A DNA stretch of 64,000 nt from Methylophaga sp. 41_12_T18 (GTDB taxonomy: Bacteria; Pseudomonadota; Gammaproteobacteria; Nitrosococcales; Methylophagaceae): contig MAAI01000092.1 of assembly GCA_002163115.1 (NCBI GenBank), positions 34,453-98,452 on the forward strand, written 5' to 3'. The notes below the pieces were generated by a model. The model was not told the origin of the DNA and did not search any database. It saw nothing but the letters and a program-made list of their open reading frames with translations. The position numbers and the translations under genes are program-made. Positions 25,255 through 34,427 of the stretch are shown in pieces. Within the stretch, counting starts at the first letter, position 1, and each line of letters begins with the position of its first letter.

Positions 25255-26295
25255 ATGAAAAAGACAATTTTAGTAACAGGTGGTGCCGGTTATATTGGCA
25301 GCCATATCTGTGTTGAGCTATTACAAGCTGGTTTTGAAGTGATTATCGTCGACAACCTTTCTAATAGTAGCCATGTTGCTTTAGAACGAATTACTCAGAT
25401 TACAGATAAACCCCCGCACTTTTATCAAATTGATGTTTGTGATCGAGCTGCGCTTGCTGAGGTGTTTAGTAAACATGCTATTGATATGGCCATTCATCTG
25501 GCAGGCTTAAAAGCGGTGGGCGAATCTTGTGAGCAGCCGTTACGTTATTTTCAAAATAACTTAATATCGAGCATGGTGCTGGTTGATGTAATGCAACAGT
25601 TTGATGTCAATAATTTGGTGTTTAGCTCATCTGCAACCGTGTATGGTGATCCTGCTTCTGTACCGATTGACGAGTCTTTTCCTTTATCGGCGACCAACCC
25701 TTATGGTCGAACTAAGTTAATGATTGAAGAGATGCTGACCGATATTACTAAGTCGTCAGCAAACAAGTTAAAAGTTGTCTTACTTCGTTACTTTAATCCT
25801 GCAGGTGCACATCATAGTGGTCTGATCGGTGAAGATCCTAATGATATTCCTAATAACCTATTACCTTATGTATCACAGGTTGCAGTGGGTAAACTGAAAC
25901 AGGTTGCTGTATTTGGTGATGACTATGCAACAGTGGATGGCACTGGAGTGAGGGATTACATTCATGTGGTTGACTTAGCAAAAGGTCATATTCAAGCGCT
26001 GACATTTTTAGAACAATCCTCTCCTGAACATCTGTGCACGGTGTTTAATTTAGGTACAGGTCGTGGCTACAGTGTATTAGAAGTGATTGAAGCGTTTAAA
26101 ACGGTATCTGGTCAAGAAATCCCTCACCAAATTGCACCGAGACGTGCAGGTGATATTGCTGAGTGTTATGCCGATCCTAAACTGGCAAATGAGCAGTTAA
26201 ATTGGCATGCAGAAAAGACCTTAACCGATATGCTGGAAGATGCTTGGCGTTGGCAGTCTATGAATCCTGATGGTTATGCTGAGCTTACTGACTAG
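25255..26295 (+). CDS. galE: UDP-glucose 4-epimerase GalE
   Basis: Interconverts UDP-glucose and UDP-galactose, supplying sugars for core and O-chain. The 346-residue extended SDR has the NAD motif TGGAGYIGSHI at the N-terminus, SSSATVYGDP as the catalytic Ser/Thr region, YGRTK (Tyr-x3-Lys), and RYFNPAGAH, all GalE hallmarks. It lies 28 bases after waaG and 14 bases before a core kinase gene, so it is part of the core assembly operon. Confidence 0.95.
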   Translation: MKKTILVTGGAGYIGSHICVELLQAGFEVIIVDNLSNSSHVALERITQITDKPPHFYQIDVCDRAALAEVFSKHAIDMAIHLAGLKAVGESCEQPLRYFQNNLISSMVLVDVMQQFDVNNLVFSSSATVYGDPASVPIDESFPLSATNPYGRTKLMIEEMLTDITKSSANKLKVVLLRYFNPAGAHHSGLIGEDPNDIPNNLLPYVSQVAVGKLKQVAVFGDDYATVDGTGVRDYIHVVDLAKGHIQALTFLEQSSPEHLCTVFNLGTGRGYSVLEVIEAFKTVSGQEIPHQIAPRRAGDIAECYADPKLANEQLNWHAEKTLTDMLEDAWRWQSMNPDGYAELTD

Positions 26296-26309
26296 GAATA
26301 AATTAGGCT

Positions 26310-27089
26310 GTGTTATTACGTTTTAAATCTTGGCGGGTGTTTGCACCGTGGAATAAATCCACTGTCCCTAGTGAGTTAACATCCTTTGAAGCCGCTTATC
26401 AATTAACCGGCAAGATCATTTCCAAAAGCAGTCAAAGTGAAATTTTTGCTTATCAACATGCAGACAAAACCTTTTTTGTTAAACGTTATTTTCGAACTAA
26501 AGGTTTAGCAAGTTGGTTTGGCTGGTCGCGATTTGATTTGGAAAGTAATAACCAGCAATGGTTTAATCAGGTTGGAGTGTCTGCTGCACGAGTGGTCGCT
26601 ATTGGTAAGCAGGGCTTGTTGTTTAAGACTTTTAAAGGTGTATTAGTTACCGAAGGCATTGCTAATAGCCAAGAGTTGGTTGAGATTGCTAAGCAAAGCC
26701 CTGAGCTGTTTCGTAATAAGGCTTGGGCTGATACGGTTATTTTTCAGTTAGCAGAGACGATTGCAACCATCCATCAAGCGCGCTTTTGCCATAATGATCT
26801 ACATTGGCGAAATATCTTAATTCAGCAATCAGCTGAGCAGAGTGAACCTAAAGTTTTCTTGATTGATTGCCCGTCAGGTAAGAAATGGACTTGGCCTTTA
26901 TTGAACTATCGAAAGCTAAAAGACTTAGCGAGCTTAGACAAACTCGCTCCTAACTATTTAACAAGAACGCAACGGTTACGTTTTTTTATGCACTATCGAG
27001 GCATTAGCGAGTTAACGTTGAGTGATAAGCTGATAATTCGTGCTGTGATTGAACATAAACGTAACCGAGTTAAACGAAAATCTAAGTAA
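26310..27089 (+). CDS. LPS core kinase-like protein (WapP/RfaP superfamily)
   Basis: 259 residues with a kinase fold: KTFFVKRYFRTKG (Lys for ATP), RFCHNDLHWRNILI (HxD-x4-N catalytic loop) and VFLIDCPSGKK (metal-binding Asp). The start is GTG at 26310, 14 bases after galE. It resembles the WapP-type kinases of the Pseudomonas core locus that phosphorylate heptose II. The last gene of the waaG-galE unit, converging on the yrbL-like gene. Confidence 0.82.
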   Translation: MLLRFKSWRVFAPWNKSTVPSELTSFEAAYQLTGKIISKSSQSEIFAYQHADKTFFVKRYFRTKGLASWFGWSRFDLESNNQQWFNQVGVSAARVVAIGKQGLLFKTFKGVLVTEGIANSQELVEIAKQSPELFRNKAWADTVIFQLAETIATIHQARFCHNDLHWRNILIQQSAEQSEPKVFLIDCPSGKKWTWPLLNYRKLKDLASLDKLAPNYLTRTQRLRFFMHYRGISELTLSDKLIIRAVIEHKRNRVKRKSK

Positions 27090-27105
27090 GATTAGTTTGT
27101 TTTGG

Positions 27106-27663
27106 TTATAGCTCTAGTTTGGCGATGAAACGATCCCAGCGACGGACAATTTTTTGATCGGCAAAAAAGTGCACATAATTACAAATGGGAAAGAAATCTG
27201 AGTTGCCAATATTATCGATGATAAACAGTTTGCCTGCACCATCTTTTGATAGTTGATACAGCATATTCTTCGGTTTCATTGCCATCGACATAATATGGTA
27301 TTTCAACAAATATTCTCGAAGTTCAATCAATGCTGTTTGTAGCTGCTGTTGATTATTGGCAATAAAATCTTTATCGGCGAGATAATGCTCTAAGGTTTGG
27401 CAGATCTTACCATTTGGATCACGAATAACATCAAAAACAGCACCGGGACCTAAGCTGGTTTCAATGTTGCCATGGAATTTAGGTAATAAATCCCATGCAA
27501 TATTTCGTTTCTGCAATTGCTGATAATAGCCTTGTTCGCGTTTGGTTTCTTGTTGGTTACCATTGGTCACCACTTTGATGCATAAGGCGGCATTGTCAGG
27601 GTGAACAAATACTTCGCGATGCAGGCCTTTGCCAAATTTTTCAGTGCGATCTAAGGTAATCAT
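27106..27663 (-). CDS. YrbL-like kinase-fold protein (PhoP network family)
   Basis: A 185-residue member of the YrbL-PhoP_reg family. KFGKGLHREVFVHPDNAALCIKVV is its small-kinase N-lobe signature, with MAMKPKNMLYQ and LFIIDNIGNSDFF as the reduced catalytic loop and metal site. In enterics yrbL is under PhoP control; its biochemical role is unsettled. Here its ATG overlaps the carbamoyltransferase stop (ATGA), so it is co-translated with an LPS-modifying enzyme and may itself phosphorylate a core sugar. Confidence 0.82.
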   Translation of the reverse strand: MITLDRTEKFGKGLHREVFVHPDNAALCIKVVTNGNQQETKREQGYYQQLQKRNIAWDLLPKFHGNIETSLGPGAVFDVIRDPNGKICQTLEHYLADKDFIANNQQQLQTALIELREYLLKYHIMSMAMKPKNMLYQLSKDGAGKLFIIDNIGNSDFFPICNYVHFFADQKIVRRWDRFIAKLEL

Positions 27664-29384
27664 GATTTGGTAATTAAGATGTCTTCCATTACCAAATACT
27701 CAAGATCTGAGCCATAGAACATATTTAATGCATCGGTTGGACTACAGACCATAGGTTCACCACGGCGGTTTAATGAGGTATTAAGTAATACACCATTACC
27801 ATTCAGCTTTTCGACCTGTTCAAGCAGTTCGTAATAACGAGGGTTAGTCGCTTTGGTGACGATCTGTGCCCGAGCAGTACCATCTTCATGCACCACTTCT
27901 GGAATACGTGACCTCCAGCTTTCAGCCACATCGAAGGTAAATGTCATATAAGGGCTAGGATGTTCTGTTTGCAATATTTCAGGTGCAATCCTATCCAATA
28001 TGCTTGGACAAAATGGACGCCAGCGTTCGCGATATTTAATTTGGGCATTGATGCGATCAGCTACACCTTTATGATTGGGGCTACCGATGATGCTACGGTT
28101 ACCTAATGCGCGTGGGCCAAACTCCATCCGACCTTGAAACCAAGAAACAGGGTTACCAGCATTAAGTATTTCAGCGGTTTGTTTAGTGGTATTTTCTAAA
28201 TGTTGCCATTGCACATCTTGTGGATAGTCTTCACACGCTTTAATACATTGCTCTGTTGTATAAGAAGGGCCTAAGTAGACATGCTCCATCTTTTCAACGG
28301 GCACGCCAGCATTTTGTGAAGCATAACTAGCAGCGCCAATTGCTGTACCTGCATCACTCGCTGCTGGTTGAACGAATAGTTCTTTGACGTCAGGCAAAGC
28401 AATAATACGTTGGTTGAGTTTTACATTTAGAGCGACACCACCGGCAAAACAGACCTTGCCTGTTTCTTTAATAATATCGCCAAGGTAATAATCAATTAAG
28501 TGGAGTGCTGTTTTTTCTAATAAATCTTGAATGCTAGCTGCATAGTCTATGTACGGGTCATCAATCTCATCACCATCACGGATTGGACCTAACCAATCGA
28601 TCAGCTGTTTACTGAAGAAATAACCTTTGCCGTCTTTTTTGTAGCGTCTTAAGCCTACGGTATTGACCAGCTTGGTATTGATTTTGAAATCACCATCTTT
28701 AAAGTCAATCAAGCGTGAGAAATCAAAGCGTTTAGGGTTGCCATAAGGTGCCATCCCCATCACTTTGAATTCGCCGTCAAGCATTTCAAAGCCGAGTAGT
28801 TCTGTTAAAGCACCGTACATGCCGCCTAATGAATCTGGATCATAGAATTCTTTGATTTTATGAATCTTGCCGTTTTCACCATAACCAAAGAAGGTAGTGG
28901 CATATTCACCTTTGCCATCAATACCGATAATCGCTGTTTTTTCTTTAAAGCCTGACAGGTGATAGGCACTGCTAGCATGAGCAAGGTGATGTTCTACTGC
29001 TTCAAACTTAACGCGTTTTGAGTCAATGCCTAGATCATCGAGCAATTTCATTACATTGCGATGGTTTCGCCAGTAACGACGGTTACCGGTGAAAAGGGCA
29101 GTAAAAGCACGATCAGGTGCATACCAGTGACGTTTTGCATAATGCCAGCGAGCAGGGGATGTTAAGCCAATTTCAGCATAGGGAAAAGCGACAATATCGA
29201 CTTGCTCTGGTTTTATTCCTGCTTGCTCTAGACAAAACTTAGTCGCTTCATAGGCCATCTTACCTTTGGCGTGTTTATCGCGAAGAAAACGTTCTTCTTC
29301 GGCTGCTGCAACAAGTTTACCGTCAATATATAACGCAGCGGATGCATCATGATTTACTGCACCAGAAAGGCCTAATACGATCAT
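27660..29384 (-). CDS. Carbamoyltransferase (NodU/WapO type)
   Basis: A 574-residue O-carbamoyltransferase. The N-terminal Kae1-like domain shows LGLSGAVNHDASAALY, VEHHLAHASSAYHLSGF (His ligands) and IIGIDGKGEYATTFFGYGE. The C-terminal YrdC-like domain has FQGRMEFGPRALGNRSIIGSP and VLLNTSLNRRGEPMVCSP. In Pseudomonas aeruginosa the equivalent gene sits in the core locus and carbamoylates an inner-core heptose; the same job is likely here from neighbours (waaF, kinases). It is translated with the yrbL-like gene downstream. Confidence 0.88.
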   Translation of the reverse strand: MIVLGLSGAVNHDASAALYIDGKLVAAAEEERFLRDKHAKGKMAYEATKFCLEQAGIKPEQVDIVAFPYAEIGLTSPARWHYAKRHWYAPDRAFTALFTGNRRYWRNHRNVMKLLDDLGIDSKRVKFEAVEHHLAHASSAYHLSGFKEKTAIIGIDGKGEYATTFFGYGENGKIHKIKEFYDPDSLGGMYGALTELLGFEMLDGEFKVMGMAPYGNPKRFDFSRLIDFKDGDFKINTKLVNTVGLRRYKKDGKGYFFSKQLIDWLGPIRDGDEIDDPYIDYAASIQDLLEKTALHLIDYYLGDIIKETGKVCFAGGVALNVKLNQRIIALPDVKELFVQPAASDAGTAIGAASYASQNAGVPVEKMEHVYLGPSYTTEQCIKACEDYPQDVQWQHLENTTKQTAEILNAGNPVSWFQGRMEFGPRALGNRSIIGSPNHKGVADRINAQIKYRERWRPFCPSILDRIAPEILQTEHPSPYMTFTFDVAESWRSRIPEVVHEDGTARAQIVTKATNPRYYELLEQVEKLNGNGVLLNTSLNRRGEPMVCSPTDALNMFYGSDLEYLVMEDILITKS

Positions 29385-29452
29385 AGTGAAATTCTTCTAT
29401 CTTTTAGCTAGCGGGAAATGGCTGTAAGTATACAAGTTGCAACGGAAAGGGA

Positions 29453-30226
29453 CTACCTGCGTTTGTCCAAGATCCTTTTTTCAATGGCATGCCAAAGAGT
29501 TTTTGATTTAGCAGACAATTGTTTTTCTTGTCGATAGGCTTGAAATAAACGTACATGATCTTTGCGTGACCAGCCTTTAGCATGACGATATAGAGTATAG
29601 AGGTCTCTAAAGACAGCCTGCTGCTTAAAAAAACGCCATTTTAACTTCTCTAAATCGATAAGTTTGATATCCCAACCATCTCCATCAGGTCTGACAAAGA
29701 TATGTTTGAGATAGAGACAATTATGCTGAAAATGGTGGCGATGAATTTGGCGTAAGGTATCAGCTACAGCTACCAGTAACTTTTCTTTGTGTTGAGCATT
29801 GTTGATTAAGTCGCCAGAATCTAAAAAACGTTCGGACTCAAGAGGAATATAATCATCTAATGCTTTAGTGATTAAAATTGCTTGTAAGTTACCGTTGTTT
29901 ATACGTTTGGCAAAAAAGGCCAGTTCCATGATGGGTAACCCATGTTTACTCATTCGTAGGATATTTTGATACTCGCGTTGGAAAGTAGGCATGCCACGAA
30001 CAGGATGTAATAGTGTTCGGGTAATGTGGTTTTCCTGACGTTTGATAAATACACTGACTTTACCTTCAGCGGTATTTAAATCTAACTTAATCACGCCACT
30101 CCAACCACCACGGCGCTTGTTAGGCTCTTCAAACCATTCTGTTGTTAAGTCCCAAATAGCATCAAAGTCAGCCAAGTTATTGTTTGCGAATATTTGTTGC
30201 CAATCTTTGTTCCAGTGTTGTTTCAT
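29453..30226 (-). CDS. WapQ/InaA-like LPS core kinase
   Basis: 257 residues resembling WapQ (InaA/RfaP superfamily): RRGGWSGVIKLDL at the nucleotide loop, VSVFIKRQENHITRT with the ATP-binding Lys, PTFQREYQNI, the catalytic loop HFQHNCLYLKHIFVRPDG and IKLIDLEKLKWRF. The catalytic Asp is replaced by Asn (HNCLY), a feature also seen in some WapQ-like proteins, so activity should not be assumed. It lies 16 bases after the membrane glycosyltransferase-like gene and upstream of the carbamoyltransferase. Confidence 0.8.
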   Translation of the reverse strand: MKQHWNKDWQQIFANNNLADFDAIWDLTTEWFEEPNKRRGGWSGVIKLDLNTAEGKVSVFIKRQENHITRTLLHPVRGMPTFQREYQNILRMSKHGLPIMELAFFAKRINNGNLQAILITKALDDYIPLESERFLDSGDLINNAQHKEKLLVAVADTLRQIHRHHFQHNCLYLKHIFVRPDGDGWDIKLIDLEKLKWRFFKQQAVFRDLYTLYRHAKGWSRKDHVRLFQAYRQEKQLSAKSKTLWHAIEKRILDKRR

Positions 30227-30242
30227 CGTCGTGATTTTTCCG

Positions 30243-31778
30243 TCAGTTTGTATCTTTCGATACTGATATTACTTGGTAAACACTCGCTTTGTCACCTCGA
30301 GCATTTTGTTGACTAAAAATAGGCTCAAGCTGCATATTTGCTTTCATTGCGGCTAAGGCTTTATTTTTACGCTTTTCGACTAAGATTAAATAATCAAACT
30401 GCTGGTAACTGGATGTTATTTTCTCAAACTCATAACGGTGATAAGCATTATTGTATGAGCCAATATCTAGTCGAGTTAACTGATGCTCTGGTTGATGAGT
30501 TCGGTAGTAATAATTGATGTATTCATCATCGGTAAGTACTTTACTTTCAGATGGAAGGTTTTGGCTGGCCCAAATGGCAGTGTTTTTCACGTAATGTTTA
30601 GAGTTAGATTTAGTCATGCCAGCAATAAAGTTGATGGTTAATACTAGAGCTATAATAGTTAACCACGACCATTTTTTTTGTTGCCATGTTTGTTGAATGA
30701 GTTGGCATAGTCGTGGCAATAGCAATAACAGTAAAGTTAAGATAGCAACGATGGCATAACGTTTAGATACAAAGAAATGATTAAACATAAATATCGCTAA
30801 GATGCCGATATTTATTAAGAAAAAGTAAATAAATAAATTACGGTAAGCGGATGGTGGGCTGAGTTTATATTTAAAATGACTGGCAATATATAGACCTAAA
30901 TAACCAACAGTGAGTGCTTTAATCAGTTTATAAAATAGCATCACCAGCAAGCCTGAACTTAAAATTAAGCCGCTATAGTCAGCGGAAAATTTATTAAGCA
31001 CTTGATGTTCTACAATCGAAGACCTAGCGGTGAAATTGGCTAAAAACTTATCGGGCTCAATATAATTTACGACAGTAGCCAGTTTGCCAAAAGACTCTGC
31101 GAATCCCGTTAAGCTCATGGATACGACTGAGCCAATCACTAAACTAAAAATGACCACGTAGTTAAGTTTAAGCCATTGTTTTAATGCGGTAGTTACTGGT
31201 GTCGTAAATAAAACATACAGCGGTAAGCAGGCTAATAAAATGGCACCTTCGATACGAAATAAGGTGGCGGTGATGATTGCTAGTTGCCAGAAAGTCGCAT
31301 TGTTGAAACTAGGCAGCTCAATAAATTTTATAAACCGATATAAGCCGAGTAGGCAAAACGCCCAATAACCAATATCTCTAATCACGAAGCTTCGATAGTC
31401 ATTGAGGGTGATAAAGCAAAGCATGATCAATGCAGCAATGAATAGTTGTTGCTGGTTGGCGAGTGTTTTTTTACTGAGTAAAATTAGACTGTCAGTAAGT
31501 AATACAAATAGTAAGGTATTGATTACATAAGCACTTAGCTCAAGAGGTAGTTGAGTGAGTTGATGAACAAAAGCAATGCAAATAGAGAAAAAAGGCCAGT
31601 TATAGAGTTTAACCGTTTCAGCTAAACCACCTTGCAGAAATGCTTCGGCAGTTTCAATATACAAAATGCCATCACTATTAATTAAATCGTCACTATAAAC
31701 AGCAAACAGTGAGAGTAGTAGGCTGATGGTAGCCGTAAAAAAGCGTATTTTAGTGGTGTTGTCTGGTGTGTTATCCAT
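30243..31778 (-). CDS. Multi-pass membrane protein, probable GT-C glycosyltransferase
   Basis: 511 residues with around ten hydrophobic segments. The first extracytoplasmic loop carries DDLINSDGILYIETAEAF, an acidic pattern typical of lipid-linked-sugar glycosyltransferases (GT39/ArnT-like). The soluble C-terminal part (about 400-511) contains LTDDEYINYYYRTHQPEH. It overlaps the waaF stop by one base. A role transferring a sugar to lipid A/core from polyprenyl phosphate is plausible but unproven; the sequence is divergent. Confidence 0.65.
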   Translation of the reverse strand: MDNTPDNTTKIRFFTATISLLLSLFAVYSDDLINSDGILYIETAEAFLQGGLAETVKLYNWPFFSICIAFVHQLTQLPLELSAYVINTLLFVLLTDSLILLSKKTLANQQQLFIAALIMLCFITLNDYRSFVIRDIGYWAFCLLGLYRFIKFIELPSFNNATFWQLAIITATLFRIEGAILLACLPLYVLFTTPVTTALKQWLKLNYVVIFSLVIGSVVSMSLTGFAESFGKLATVVNYIEPDKFLANFTARSSIVEHQVLNKFSADYSGLILSSGLLVMLFYKLIKALTVGYLGLYIASHFKYKLSPPSAYRNLFIYFFLINIGILAIFMFNHFFVSKRYAIVAILTLLLLLLPRLCQLIQQTWQQKKWSWLTIIALVLTINFIAGMTKSNSKHYVKNTAIWASQNLPSESKVLTDDEYINYYYRTHQPEHQLTRLDIGSYNNAYHRYEFEKITSSYQQFDYLILVEKRKNKALAAMKANMQLEPIFSQQNARGDKASVYQVISVSKDTN

Positions 31779-32830
31779 TAGTTTTTCTCGTCCTGGCTCG
31801 CTAAGTTAATCGTTGTTACAAGGCTGATTATTTGCTGGCTGTTAATGTCTTGCATACAGCGATGGTGCTGTTGTCCACAGGTTCGTTGAAAGCAGGGCCC
31901 GCAATCGACATCAATTTGCACTACATGGGCATTTTCAGCAAGTGGTGGTGTAAAGCTGGGTGAGGTTGGCCCATAAATAGCGATAAGAGGCGAGTGTAAT
32001 GCCGCCGCTATGTGCATTAAGCCGGAGTCATTGGCAATGACCGTGTTTGCGGTCGCTAATAAATCAATCGCTTGCTGCAGTTCGGTTTTGCCACACAAAT
32101 TATAAAGTGCGTTAGTTTTTGAAATATTAGCTTCGATTTCACCGGCGATAGCTTGATCTGCTTTAGACCCTAAAATAATCACTTGCCAATTTTGCATTAA
32201 AAAATGATTAGCGACGTCCGCGTAATATGAACTGGGCCATTGTTTGGCTGGACCAAACTCTGCACCGGGACAGAGTATGAGTCGTTTCATACCAGAATTT
32301 TTTTCGGCAACCAGACTTTGTTCGGCAGGTTTCGCTACCATTAAGGGAGCTTGGTAACTTGGTGCGGCGTAAGCTTGTGAGGCTGGGTAAGCTAACGAAA
32401 CATAACGTTGCACCATCATTGGTAAAGCTTGTTTATCCAATGTGCGAATATCATTGAGCAAGCCATAACGCATTTCGCCTCGCCAGCCAGTGCGTAGAGG
32501 GATATTGGCAAACCATGGAATAAGCGCTGATTTCCATGAGTTAGCTAAGACGATAGCTTGGTCATACTTTTGTTGGCGAAGTTGCCGACCTATTTTCTTT
32601 CGCAGCCCCCAGCCAAAAGTGCCATGGCTTACCGGCATGGTAATGGCTTGGTTCACCTCGGGCATACGGTCTAATAAGGGCTTGGTCCAAGCTAAGGCCA
32701 GCACATCAATAATGACCTGAGGGTTATCTTTTTTTAATGCAATAAATAAGGCTTGTGCCATCACCATATCGCCAATCCAGGAAGGGCCAACAATTAGGAT
32801 TTTTTTGATTGAGCTTCGAACCACGGTCAT
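31778..32830 (-). CDS. waaF: LPS heptosyltransferase II WaaF (GT9)
   Basis: Adds heptose II to the LPS inner core using ADP-heptose. 350 residues. The N-terminal signature ILIVGPSWIGDMVMAQAL is followed by RTGWRGEMRYGLLND, LCPGAEFGPAKQWP (donor-binding region), IANDSGLMHIAAALHSPLIAIYGPTSP and the Cys-rich CGPCFQRTCGQQHHRCM typical of WaaF. It overlaps the next gene by a base and follows the ZIP transporter gene by three bases, in a long minus-strand operon. Confidence 0.93.
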   Translation of the reverse strand: MTVVRSSIKKILIVGPSWIGDMVMAQALFIALKKDNPQVIIDVLALAWTKPLLDRMPEVNQAITMPVSHGTFGWGLRKKIGRQLRQQKYDQAIVLANSWKSALIPWFANIPLRTGWRGEMRYGLLNDIRTLDKQALPMMVQRYVSLAYPASQAYAAPSYQAPLMVAKPAEQSLVAEKNSGMKRLILCPGAEFGPAKQWPSSYYADVANHFLMQNWQVIILGSKADQAIAGEIEANISKTNALYNLCGKTELQQAIDLLATANTVIANDSGLMHIAAALHSPLIAIYGPTSPSFTPPLAENAHVVQIDVDCGPCFQRTCGQQHHRCMQDINSQQIISLVTTINLASQDEKN

Positions 32831-32833
32831 TAT

Positions 32834-33643
32834 TTAATGCAGAGTGCTATGGGCTATAAAAATAAAGATAGCACCTGCAGCAATCAGCACAATTTGTTGG
32901 ATTGTTTCTGATAATTTGACGCGATTGTGTAGACCTGGAATTAAGTCGGCAACAGCTACATATATAAAGCTAGAGGCCGCAACTATTAAGATATACGGCA
33001 ATAGATGTTGCATATCAGATAAAGTGAAATAGGCCAATAAGGCGCCAGCAACGGTACCTAAGCTAGATAAGATGTTGTAATACAATGCGGTACTGCGTTT
33101 AAAGCCGCTATGTAATAAAATAACAAAATCACCTAACTCTTGTGGAATTTCATGAGCTGCGATTGCTAAGGCGGTCACAACACCTAGATGCAGATCGGTC
33201 ATAAATGCAGCAGTGATTAATATGCCGTCAACAAAGTTATGGATGGTATCGCCGACTAAAATTAAGGTGCCAGTGGCTTTGTTTTTAGCATCTTGGCTAG
33301 GATGGTGATGACCTTGCTGGTCAGGAGCGGGTAAATGACCATCACAATGATCGTGGTGACAATGACGCCATAACACCATTTTTTCTAATACAAAAAACAG
33401 TAATAGGCCTAGTAATAAGGTTAAGCCAATATCATGGGCATCAACGGCAAACTCATGTTCCATGGCATGCGGGATCAAGCCTAGGAATGAGGCTCCCAAT
33501 AAGGCGCCAACAGCAAAGCTAACAAGGTGCGGCACCGCTTTATTTCTAGCACTATCTGACAGTAGTAAAAAAGACGAAGCAATGACGACACTTAATACGC
33601 CACCGAGTAAGCTAAAGCCTAGGATCCAAAAAAACAATTCCAT
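32834..33643 (-). CDS. ZIP-family metal transporter
   Basis: A 269-residue ZIP transporter for divalent metals, probably Zn2+. A His-rich cytoplasmic loop (HCHHDHCDGHLPAPDQQGHH) lies between membrane segments 3 and 4. The metal-site helices are VGDTIHNFVDGILI (H-N-x-x-D) and IAAHEIPQELGDFVIL (H-E-x-P-x-E). About eight hydrophobic segments. It precedes waaF by three bases, which suggests co-transcription without an obvious functional link. Confidence 0.9.
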   Translation of the reverse strand: MELFFWILGFSLLGGVLSVVIASSFLLLSDSARNKAVPHLVSFAVGALLGASFLGLIPHAMEHEFAVDAHDIGLTLLLGLLLFFVLEKMVLWRHCHHDHCDGHLPAPDQQGHHHPSQDAKNKATGTLILVGDTIHNFVDGILITAAFMTDLHLGVVTALAIAAHEIPQELGDFVILLHSGFKRSTALYYNILSSLGTVAGALLAYFTLSDMQHLLPYILIVAASSFIYVAVADLIPGLHNRVKLSETIQQIVLIAAGAIFIFIAHSTLH

Positions 33644-33683
33644 ACTTGACCAATAAAACGAAAAATAATTAGCTGATCATACC

Positions 33684-34427
33684 TTATTTGTCTGCCAACC
33701 AGATCATTGTGGCCATTCTGCCGGTTACGCCTTCGCGGCGATAAGAGAAAAACTGTTGGGAGTCGGAGACGGTACAGAATTGACCGCCATAGATCGCGGA
33801 TATTCCATTGCTATTTAGGCGCTGTTTGGCAAGGTGGTAAATATTGGCTAAATAATGTTGTTCATCGGTGGACTGGAAGGCTGATGAGGCTTGGGGATCG
33901 CAACCAACAAACTGCTGATAAACATCTTCGCCCACTTCAAATTGACTGGGACCAATTGCTGGGCCAAACCAAGCCATAATTTCAGACGGAGGACATGAAA
34001 AATGAGCAATAGTTTTTTCAATAATGCCTGCTTGTAAACCTCGCCAGCCAGCATGAATGGCGGCAACCATGGTGCCTTGTTGGTCGCATAATAAAATGGG
34101 TAAGCAATCGGCTGTCATGATGGTGCAAACATGGTGGCTATATTGACTTACCATAGCATCAGCGACACTATCTGTTTGCCAGTTTTGACTGGTTAATACA
34201 TCGGTACTATGTGTTTGCTCTAACCAGCGCGGGGCCTCAGGTAGTTGTGCAGAGTCAGTGATTAATTGCCGATTTTTTAATACTAAGTCAACATCGTCAC
34301 CAACATGTAACCCCAAATTGAGTTGCTCATAGGGGCTTAAACTGTAGCCGCCGTTGCGTGTAGTACTGATGGCTATAATGTTTTTCGGTGCAGGCCAGTC
34401 AGGTACGATCCAGTTATTGCTCGACAT
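33684..34427 (-). CDS. pgeF: Peptidoglycan editing factor PgeF (YfiH, laccase-domain)
   Basis: About 247 residues of the YfiH/DUF152 family, which removes wrongly incorporated amino acids from peptidoglycan precursors. The metal/active residues are in WLEQTHSTDVL (His), MTADCLPILLCD (Cys) and VAAIHAGWRGLQAG (His). I prefer the ATG at 34427 (MSSNNWIVPDWPAP), the usual YfiH beginning, over an ATG eight codons upstream inside the previous gene. It overlaps the IMPase gene end. Family members were earlier called laccases. Confidence 0.9.
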   Translation of the reverse strand: MSSNNWIVPDWPAPKNIIAISTTRNGGYSLSPYEQLNLGLHVGDDVDLVLKNRQLITDSAQLPEAPRWLEQTHSTDVLTSQNWQTDSVADAMVSQYSHHVCTIMTADCLPILLCDQQGTMVAAIHAGWRGLQAGIIEKTIAHFSCPPSEIMAWFGPAIGPSQFEVGEDVYQQFVGCDPQASSAFQSTDEQHYLANIYHLAKQRLNSNGISAIYGGQFCTVSDSQQFFSYRREGVTGRMATMIWLADK

